Positions 1 to 5,418 of a stretch of 5,418 nt of DNA are shown piece by piece. The stretch comes from an uncultured Dokdonia sp. (GTDB taxonomy: Bacteria > Bacteroidota > Bacteroidia > Flavobacteriales > Flavobacteriaceae): the NCBI GenBank assembly GCA_937124495.1, contig CAKZKZ010000099.1, positions 1-5,418 on the forward strand. Direction: 5' to 3'. The notes beneath the pieces were generated by a model. The model was not told where the DNA came from, did not search any database, and saw nothing but the letters and a program-made list of their open reading frames with translations. Position 1 is the stretch's first letter. Each line of letters begins with the position of its first letter. A program made the position numbers and the translations under genes.

Positions 1-326
1 TTTTCATTGGTTTCTATAAAAGCAAAATCGGTATGAACCCCATACTCAAAAATGAGTGTAAGTGTTGCAAGTCCATCTCTGGTCTCACTAGAAATATCTT
101 TCAACCTAGACACCTGAAGTAACTGGTTACGCAAAGGCCTAATCACATTTGTCTCTAACTCCCTAGCAGTATTATCTGGGTAAGACACTTGAACCGTAAT
201 CTGCGGAATAGGAATATCTGGCATTATTGCTGTAGGAATCTTAGATATAGCAACGACCCCTAGCAATAAAAAAGCTAGCGATGCCATAAAAACAGCTACA
301 GGTCGTTGTAGAAGGAATCGTATCAT
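1..326 (-). CDS. RND efflux permease, second of the operon (N-terminal part, runs off window)
   Basis: The first 108 codons of an inner-membrane resistance-nodulation-division transporter are present; the rest lies beyond the window's left edge. The ATG at 326-324 is the natural start, because the protein begins MIRFLLQRPVAVF, the usual short cytoplasmic N-terminus of AcrB/MdtB-like pumps. A hydrophobic TM1 follows at about residues 10-28. Next comes the family's first porter-domain entry, IPTAIMPDIPIPQITVQVSY, then a segment with ELETNV and RPLRNQL in the place of the usual V..piE..l motif, and a beta strand around TLTLIFEYG. The start lies 3 bases after the adaptor stop codon, so translation is probably coupled. 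It clearly differs from the first permease of the operon (4611-1420), so it is not a recent duplicate. Known of the family: a proton-driven trimer exporting small molecules from the periplasm. Substrate unknown; HAE1-type drug/amphiphile export seems likelier than metal export, but the diagnostic TM4 motif is outside the window. Confidence 0.93.
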   Translation of the reverse strand, partial: MIRFLLQRPVAVFMASLAFLLLGVVAISKIPTAIMPDIPIPQITVQVSYPDNTARELETNVIRPLRNQLLQVSRLKDISSETRDGLATLTLIFEYGVHTDFAFIETNE

Positions 327-329
327 TCC

Positions 330-1400
330 TTATTTATGTTCCTGTATGAATGTACTACGGACACTAACATCGTGAGATAGGTTAAGATTTCCAGAAACTA
401 TAATGGTATCCCCTAGCTTCACCCCTTCTTTGATTGCATAATGTGTACTGTTTTCAGCGGCAACAGTTACATAATTCCATTTTGAAAGCCCTTTATCTAC
501 CGTAAATACGACTTCCCTATTAGAGCGAAGTACTAAGGCTTGTTTTGGAATAACACGTACATTTTGAATTGGATAGTTAATCAACACTTTAACATTCATA
601 CCATCAAATAGTTGGATTTTTTTTGAGGTAATCAATGCCTTAATAGCCATCAAACCGTTTTTATCTATAAATGGATTAATCTCACTAATTTTACCTGTAT
701 ATGTTATACTTGTATCTGTGAAAGGTTGGATGATGACTTCTTGATCTAATGATATCGCATTAAATTCTCCTTCTAAAACACGAAAACTTACTTCCATATC
801 ATCTTCTGAAATCAGTGTGCAAAAAATATCTCCAGAGGTAATATAATTTCCTATTCTTGTATCTAAGTTGGCGATCACTCCAGAAAAGGGAGCCCTCAAA
901 ATAGTTTGCTTGTATAGTAATTGGTTATTTTCAAGGATGTTGGATGCTTCCTGAACACCACTTTTAAATTTTATGTTTGTAAGCACCTTAGCATTGATAT
1001 CTGCTTCTTCTTTATTACTAACTCCAAAATTAATTTTCTCTTCTTCTAACTGACTCTCTGCCTTCTCTAGCGCTATTTGTGCTTTGTCTACTGCATTTTT
1101 AAGCAAGTCATTATCAAGATAGGCTAACACCTCTCCTTGACGAACTCTTTGACCATTTCTTACGTTAATACGTGCGATACGATTTCCTGTTTTAAAACGA
1201 AGCTCTCCTTTTTTGAGGGCTTCCGTTTTACCATTAGCAATAATTTGTTTATTAAAATTTTGATCACTTATCAGTTGAGTAGAAACCTGGATCTGATGCG
1301 TACTATTAGACCTTGGGTTAACTTCCTTAATAGCTATATCTTCTTTTTTACAGTTAACATATAAAAGAGTGATAAGAACGTAATATATAAATCTTCTCAT
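330..1400 (-). CDS. RND efflux periplasmic adaptor lipoprotein (HlyD/AcrA family)
   Basis: This 356-residue membrane-fusion protein would link the flanking RND permeases to an outer-membrane channel. The start is taken as ATG 1400-1398, giving MRRFIYYVLITLLYVNCKKE: a short basic n-region, a hydrophobic core and a lipobox-like end with Cys17 as the lipidation site. The frame is open to a GTG at 1439, but that start would put 13 polar/basic residues before the signal and overlap the upstream gene. Domains in order: first lipoyl half near 72-97 (RINVRNGQRVRQGEVLAYLD), an alpha-helical hairpin at about 98-165 rich in Glu/Lys/Gln, second lipoyl half at 167-190 (LRAPFSGVIANLDTRIGNY), a beta-barrel domain at about 195-275, and a membrane-proximal domain near 280-350 starting VIPKQALV. 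The hairpin is short, as in many Bacteroidota adaptors. The gene follows the first permease by 19 bases and precedes the second by 3. No Shine-Dalgarno site is visible, only an A-run. Family certain; cargo unknown. Confidence 0.95.
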   Translation of the reverse strand: MRRFIYYVLITLLYVNCKKEDIAIKEVNPRSNSTHQIQVSTQLISDQNFNKQIIANGKTEALKKGELRFKTGNRIARINVRNGQRVRQGEVLAYLDNDLLKNAVDKAQIALEKAESQLEEEKINFGVSNKEEADINAKVLTNIKFKSGVQEASNILENNQLLYKQTILRAPFSGVIANLDTRIGNYITSGDIFCTLISEDDMEVSFRVLEGEFNAISLDQEVIIQPFTDTSITYTGKISEINPFIDKNGLMAIKALITSKKIQLFDGMNVKVLINYPIQNVRVIPKQALVLRSNREVVFTVDKGLSKWNYVTVAAENSTHYAIKEGVKLGDTIIVSGNLNLSHDVSVRSTFIQEHK

Positions 1401-1419
1401 GGGTTGATTTTTTTTTAAA

Positions 1420-4400
1420 CTAATGTGAAGGCGGTACACCTATTGTACGAATCTCAAGATTCATGTTATCTTGAAAATCAGATGGATCTATTTTTTGTTT
1501 TAAGCTAAATAATGGTAGGTAGCATAAAATCCCTACCAAGGAAAATAGGAGTCCTCCAATCGTACCTACTCCTAAAGCAAACCAAAACACCTCATGTTGT
1601 CCATCTTTTATGAAAGGAACAAAGCCTAGAATTGTTGAAAAAACAGTTAAGAGTATAGGAAAAATCTTTTGTTTAAACGCCTGGATATAATGCTGTAAAG
1701 AAGTACTGTTTCCTTTTTTCATTAGTTTATTAAAATCATTTAGAATAAAAATAGAAGCATTTACAGTGATCCCACTTAGTAGTACAAAACTGGCTAATCC
1801 ACCTTGGTCAAAATTAAAACGAAACACATAAAACGTAAGAAAAACACCTATAAATGAAATAGGAATAACACTTAGTATGATAAAAGGTTGTTTAAAACTC
1901 TCAAATAAAATAGCACAAATAGTGTATATAATACCCAATACCAAGAGCAACAACCAAGCATATTGCTTACTCTCTTTACCTTGTAATAAAAGCCAATGCT
2001 GGTTATCACGTTCAAAAGTATATCCTAACGGTAATTGAGTATGTAAACTATCTAATGTTTTAATGAGAAACTGATTTCCAATCCTTGCCGAACCTGTATA
2101 TGCAAATTTTACTTTACGTATATATTCTTGGTTTTCTTTATCAATACTCTCTTCTTCCCGTTGTTTTAGTATCGTAGCCATTTGCTTTAATAAACTGGGG
2201 GATGATATACTATTCAACGGACTATTTTTAATATGCCAAATATCAAATTGCGTTGCTTCTTGTGCTTCAAATCTAATTGCAGCCGATACCCCTTTAACTG
2301 TTAGATAAAGGTCTCGTTGTTTCTGCAAGGTGACATTTCCTAACTCATTGATCAATACTTGCGGCGATAGCCTGTTAAGGGCTAATTGCTCTTTATCTAA
2401 AGTAAATAGGTATTCATAAGTAGGTTTTCGTGCCCAATAACTATTATCAGTGATATGTACTCCTTGAACACGAGGATGTTTTTCTAATGCAAATTTTAAA
2501 CTATCTGCCCAACTGTTTAATTGGTCATAATTATATCCTTTTGCCAGTACACTAAAATCGACTTGATTATGTACTCCACTTCCATTACTAAACCCTTTTC
2601 CAACACCGTAAACATTCCAATCGATTCCCCCAAAACCTAATGACCTTATAATGAGTTTTGATTTTAACACATAAGGAAAAGAAGACTTTGAATACGCTTC
2701 TTTACATGTAATCTCAATCCGTGCAAAATCTCCACTTATAACTTGGGTTGTGTATTGTTCTATTTCGGGAAACGAGTTTAAGTAATTTTCAAGCTCAATA
2801 AAAACATCATTCATTTGATGTACCGTAGCCCCTTTTTCCATGGCTGCTGTCACATATAACTTTGTTTCCTCGTTTCGTCCATAACTAGCATTTTCAAAAA
2901 CATAGTGTGAAAACAATCTAAAACTACCTCCCAAATACGTATCTAAGTGAGGGCGAACTTCATTTCTATACCATTTATTTCCTAAAGTTGTATTGTATGC
3001 TTTTTCATACCAAGTATCATTCTTTTTTAAAGTTTGAGGAAGCATAAAAATGGGAATTCCAAAAACTAATATAATAAGTACAATAGCCCATTTTCTAAAA
3101 CGAAGACAATACTTCAAAAAACGTTCATACCCCTCATAAAATCTTTCTTTTCTTTTTTTCGCTTTAAGCGAAATAGGACGAGACTTCAATTGAATTTTTT
3201 CTAGAAGCGCAGGAATAAGATATAGCGCTATACATAAAGAAATCCCGAGATTGATCATGATGACTTTGGCAAAAGCAACCAAATTTATCTTATACACATC
3301 ATCTAGAAAATGAATAATGCTAAGCGCTCCTATAGTCGTAAGTGTAGAGGCTAGTATAGGAATAAATACCTTTTTATTTTTTTGATGCTTAAGGTGATCT
3401 ATCATGACAATCACATTATCTATGATTAACCCAAGAGAGATTGTAATACCTGCAAGTGAATAAAGCTGAATTTCAACAGCTAAAAAATAGTAGCCTAAAA
3501 AAGCAATACCAATGGTAGCGACCAAACTTAAAATACTCACTAATACATATTTAAAACTACGACTTACAATAAGAATAAATAAGAGTACGATACACACCGT
3601 ATAAAAACTCCGTTCGTATATTTTACGCAATTCTTTTTGAAGATAGATCGTAGTATCCTGTGTTTTAATAATATCAATCTCTTTAGATACTGTTCTTTTA
3701 ATCTGTGCGATGCTATTTTCTACTTCATTTTTAAGAGTTATTGTATTAGCTGTTTTTGCAGCATATATGGCCATCGTAATCGCATTTTTTCCGTTAATAC
3801 GATAATAGTTTATAGCCTCTTGTTCCTGCTCTTTTATGGACGTTACTGCATCTAAATAAATCATACGACCTCCTATTTTTTTAATAGGAATATGCCAATT
3901 TAAAAATGATACATCTGGCTGTACAGATAGGGCGATAAATTCATGCTGATAGGTTAATTCACCTAACGAAGTACGCTCGTATGCCTGTTGCAAAGCTGTC
4001 ACCAAATCTTGCTTGGTGAGACCTAGCGCTTGTAATTGTTTTTGTTTATAAGTGATTAAAAATTCCTTAGGTTGGGCTCCATAAACACGTACCTCATCTA
4101 TATCTGAAATACCACCTATAATTGGCTCTATCTGCGTTTTGACAATCTCTTGTATTTCAAATGGAGACAATGGTCCATTGATACTATAAGATATAAACGC
4201 GCGAGCCTCTTCATTATCTGGTCTATTCACACGTATCGTTGGGTAACTCACTCGTTCGGGCAACTGTTTATATAACTGTCTTATAATGGTAGCCGTCTCA
4301 AAACGAGCAATATCAATATCAGTAAATTTATCAAAATTGAGAGTGATATATCCATTATTTTTAGAAGAACGAGACGTTAACTTTTCAAGGCCTCTTAACG

Positions 4401-4611
4401 TACCAAATCCACCTTCTAAAACAGAAGTAACATCACGTTCTAAAACATAAGGAGAAGCAGTAGACCAACTATACTGTACCGTTATAGAAGGCAATGTATG
4501 ACTAGGATTAAGTTGTACAGACAATTCAGAAATCACAAAAAAACCTAAGACGGTACATATCCCAGCAATAATACATATTTTAAATGATGATATTTTGAAG
4601 GCAGAACTCAT
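1420..4611 (-). CDS. RND efflux permease, complete (Bacteroidota HAE1-like)
   Basis: A full-length 1063-residue inner-membrane RND transporter, the usual size for AcrB-like pumps, with the twofold-repeated layout. TM1 is at about 10-29; the first porter region is 30-335 (PSITVQYSW near 41-49, a motif shared with the second permease). TM2-TM6 lie between about 336 and 470 and TM7 at 508-525. The second porter region is about 530-880, and TM8-TM12 run from about 884 to 1036. The TM4 proton-relay motif reads GLIIDNVIVMID: Asp398 matches AcrB Asp407, while the neighbouring position is Asn399 instead of Asp408. In TM10, GITVNASIFIL has Asn951 where AcrB has Lys940. From memory, Asp-Asn in TM4 and Asn in TM10 occur widely in Bacteroidota RND proteins, so this probably marks a subfamily rather than inactivation. 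The C-terminal block FIKDGQHEVFWFALGVGTIG is also typical. ATG 4611 leads directly into TM1. This is the first gene of the operon; substrate unknown. Confidence 0.95.
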   Translation of the reverse strand: MSSAFKISSFKICIIAGICTVLGFFVISELSVQLNPSHTLPSITVQYSWSTASPYVLERDVTSVLEGGFGTLRGLEKLTSRSSKNNGYITLNFDKFTDIDIARFETATIIRQLYKQLPERVSYPTIRVNRPDNEEARAFISYSINGPLSPFEIQEIVKTQIEPIIGGISDIDEVRVYGAQPKEFLITYKQKQLQALGLTKQDLVTALQQAYERTSLGELTYQHEFIALSVQPDVSFLNWHIPIKKIGGRMIYLDAVTSIKEQEQEAINYYRINGKNAITMAIYAAKTANTITLKNEVENSIAQIKRTVSKEIDIIKTQDTTIYLQKELRKIYERSFYTVCIVLLFILIVSRSFKYVLVSILSLVATIGIAFLGYYFLAVEIQLYSLAGITISLGLIIDNVIVMIDHLKHQKNKKVFIPILASTLTTIGALSIIHFLDDVYKINLVAFAKVIMINLGISLCIALYLIPALLEKIQLKSRPISLKAKKRKERFYEGYERFLKYCLRFRKWAIVLIILVFGIPIFMLPQTLKKNDTWYEKAYNTTLGNKWYRNEVRPHLDTYLGGSFRLFSHYVFENASYGRNEETKLYVTAAMEKGATVHQMNDVFIELENYLNSFPEIEQYTTQVISGDFARIEITCKEAYSKSSFPYVLKSKLIIRSLGFGGIDWNVYGVGKGFSNGSGVHNQVDFSVLAKGYNYDQLNSWADSLKFALEKHPRVQGVHITDNSYWARKPTYEYLFTLDKEQLALNRLSPQVLINELGNVTLQKQRDLYLTVKGVSAAIRFEAQEATQFDIWHIKNSPLNSISSPSLLKQMATILKQREEESIDKENQEYIRKVKFAYTGSARIGNQFLIKTLDSLHTQLPLGYTFERDNQHWLLLQGKESKQYAWLLLLVLGIIYTICAILFESFKQPFIILSVIPISFIGVFLTFYVFRFNFDQGGLASFVLLSGITVNASIFILNDFNKLMKKGNSTSLQHYIQAFKQKIFPILLTVFSTILGFVPFIKDGQHEVFWFALGVGTIGGLLFSLVGILCYLPLFSLKQKIDPSDFQDNMNLEIRTIGVPPSH

Positions 4612-4666
4612 CTGTTATCTAAAAGTATTTTTAATTAAAAAATAACATCCTAATCTGTTTCTATAG
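4612..4666 (-). promoter_or_regulatory. AT-rich leader of the efflux operon, possible promoter
   Basis: These 55 bases lie between the end of the small split ORF and the permease ATG. They are very AT-rich. On the minus strand they contain TACTTTTA (4627-4620), which matches the Bacteroidota -7 consensus TAnnTTTG except at the last base. No clear TTG sits at the -33 distance; the closest is a TTA in GTTATT (about 4646-4641). If used, this box would start transcription almost at the ATG, giving a nearly leaderless mRNA. No operator palindrome or terminator is visible here. The operon could instead be read through from the upstream genes. This is inference only. Confidence 0.2.
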
Positions 4667-4892
4667 CTATTCAGAAGGTTTCCGCTTTTGCGAACCTGCC
4701 TTGTCGGCAAGCAGGAGCGTATACCACCACTTTATATAATCAATATGCAAAGGAGGATACCTAGTATTGAGTTTCCATTTAAAAGTTTTTATTCTTTTAA
4801 AACGTAAATAGCGCCTAAGAGGATTTTTAAAAATACATGTATAAACTAAAAGTAAAAACGAGAAAGAAGTAGCCGAAAATTAATGACTTCAA
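4667..4892 (-). pseudogene. Small membrane-protein gene split by a frameshift (hypothetical)
   Basis: Two overlapping minus-strand frames join into one sensible small protein. The first starts at TTG 4892-4890, 6 bases after the propeller stop, and reads LKSLIFGYFFLVFTFSLYMY, a good N-terminal membrane helix, then hits TAA at 4829-4827. The second is open for 70 codons (4879-4670, stop TAG 4669-4667) but has no ATG. After the junction it reads KNPLRRYLRFKRIKTFKWK, a strongly basic stretch, then LNTRYPPLHIDYIKWWYT. The frames meet at a T5A5 run (4833-4824). Losing one base there would give 74 residues: one helix plus a basic cytoplasmic tail. The end of the second frame (TLLLADKAGSQKR) is encoded by the palindromic repeat at 4683-4719. 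I do not recognise the family. It could be a decayed gene, a sequencing error in the homopolymer, a real frameshift site, or a chance open frame. The TTG start and lack of homology keep confidence modest. Confidence 0.38.
4683..4719. repeat. Flavobacterial-type palindromic repeat with a nested hairpin
   Basis: The outer arms are CGCTTTTGCGAA (4683-4694) and AGCG (4716-4719). If the 21 bases between them (4695-4715) are removed, the arms join to CGCTTTTGCGAAAGCG, one base from the perfect palindrome CGCTTTCGCGAAAGCG, which I recall as a common dispersed motif in Flavobacteriaceae genomes. The inserted 21 bases form their own hairpin: CCTGC pairs with GCAGG, a C is bulged, TTG pairs with CAA, and the loop is TCGG. 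This GC-rich block stands out from the AT-rich surroundings. No T-run follows on either strand, so it does not look like an intrinsic terminator. It lies between the propeller gene and the efflux operon and overlaps the 3' end of the small split ORF. A REP/MITE-like mobile or structural repeat is the likeliest identity. Confidence 0.7.
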
Positions 4893-4898
4893 TACGAG

Positions 4899-5418
4899 TT
4901 AAAGCTGAAATTTCATAACATTTCCACTCGTCGTATTAAAGGATATTAAGTTGGACTTATTTGCACATATAGCTGTATACCAACCATCTCCCAAGTCTAA
5001 CATATTAAGCATATGTAACTCTCCGTTCGTATCGATTTTTATTTCTAAAACTTTATTGGAACTTGGACCTTGCTCATTTTGTAATGTCAACAAAACATAC
5101 AATGTGTCTAAAAACACATAAGCATCGGAAACTAGTACGTAATAACTATTCTCCTCTGTAGGATTCCTTTTTAATACACCCAAATGTTCTTGAACTAACG
5201 GTAGATCACTGTAATCCATCTTAGATAGTACATTTTTATTGAGGTCATAAAATACAATGGTAGGCAGATTATCAGATACGGTAATAACGCCTCTGGAATG
5301 CATTAGTACATGTGTGTAGTTTTTGATTAAAGTCTCGCTTAGGTTTGGAAAATCATGAATCTCTCCAAAAGAGAGGATTTCATCGTCAGCCATATAATGG
5401 CTTACGCTATTTTGTGAT
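4899..5418 (-). CDS. Probable beta-propeller protein, C-terminal part (5' end outside window)
   Basis: The last 172 codons of a larger protein, ending at TAA 4901-4899. The frame stays open through the window edge (SQNSVSHY precedes the Met at 5393), and YMADDEILSFGEI reads as protein interior, so that Met is not taken as the start. No signal peptide or membrane segment is visible. The sequence alternates short hydrophobic beta strands with polar turns: GVITVSDNLPTIVFYDLN, then SYYVLVSDAYVFLDTLYVLL, then SNKVLEIKIDTNGELHML, and finally LISFNTTSGNVMKFQL. Such repeating strand units, with a closing strand at the C-terminus, resemble the six-bladed TolB-like/BF3164-type propellers common as periplasmic lipoproteins in Bacteroidota. 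That family name is a resemblance judged by eye. Function is unknown, and nothing ties it to the efflux operon 287 bases downstream. It may share a transcript with the small split ORF, which begins 6 bases after its stop. Confidence 0.7.
   Translation of the reverse strand, partial: SQNSVSHYMADDEILSFGEIHDFPNLSETLIKNYTHVLMHSRGVITVSDNLPTIVFYDLNKNVLSKMDYSDLPLVQEHLGVLKRNPTEENSYYVLVSDAYVFLDTLYVLLTLQNEQGPSSNKVLEIKIDTNGELHMLNMLDLGDGWYTAICANKSNLISFNTTSGNVMKFQL

Noticed and set aside
1137..1364. 75-codon plus-strand open frame
   Set aside because: It lies entirely antisense to the adaptor gene's lipoyl and N-terminal coding region; composition is low-complexity (Phe/Ile/Ser-rich) and no family features are visible.
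3637..3855. 72-codon plus-strand open frame
   Set aside because: It is antisense to the well-supported first permease; the Cys/Phe/Tyr-rich product looks like a reverse-strand shadow.
1..4611. Heavy-metal (CusA-type) efflux assignment
   Set aside because: The complete permease lacks a visible CusA-like methionine-rich metal path and its TM4 motif (GLIIDNVIVMID) fits the Bacteroidota HAE1-like group better; the adaptor has no obvious His/Met metal-binding tail.
4683..4719. Intrinsic terminator for the propeller gene
   Set aside because: The hairpin is real but no T-run follows on either strand, and the interrupted dispersed palindrome explains it better.
4750..4811. Plus-strand AAAGGAGG followed by a TTG and about 14 codons
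   Set aside because: It resembles a Shine-Dalgarno site with a tiny ORF, but Flavobacteriia rarely rely on such sites, the start is TTG, and the same bases are explained as CCTCCTTT within the minus-strand split ORF.
4833..4842. Perfect 10-base palindrome ATACATGTAT
   Set aside because: Short and AT-rich; it falls inside the split small ORF, has no paired site, and is easily expected by chance.

Overview
The window is AT-rich, every convincing gene lies on the minus strand, and starts follow A/T-rich leaders without clear Shine-Dalgarno sites. Together with a Bacteroidota-type lipoprotein signal (Cys followed by Lys-Lys-Glu), a Bacteroidota-type RND permease and a CGCTTTCGCGAAAGCG-like dispersed palindrome, this points to a marine-type Flavobacteriaceae genome. 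The assignment comes from sequence character, not from a database match.

Read in the direction of transcription (high to low coordinates), the window opens inside a gene whose last 172 codons (5418-4899) look like the end of a beta-propeller protein. A 287-base gap follows (4612-4898). It holds a probable small membrane-protein gene interrupted by a frameshift (4892-4667), whose 3' end is made of a nested-palindrome repeat (4683-4719), and then a short AT-rich leader.

An efflux operon comes next: a complete 1063-residue RND permease (4611-1420), a 356-residue lipoprotein periplasmic adaptor (1400-330), and the first 108 codons of a second RND permease (326 to the window edge). Gaps are 19 and 3 bases, so the three are almost certainly co-transcribed. 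The permeases would sit in the inner membrane and the adaptor in the periplasm, bridging to an outer-membrane TolC-like channel that is not in this window. One adaptor between two different permeases suggests either a heteromeric pump or two alternative pumps sharing an adaptor. The substrate cannot be read from the sequence.

Most of the window is ordinary efflux machinery. The least explained part is the 4667-4892 stretch, where a split small ORF and a palindrome carrying an inserted hairpin coincide.
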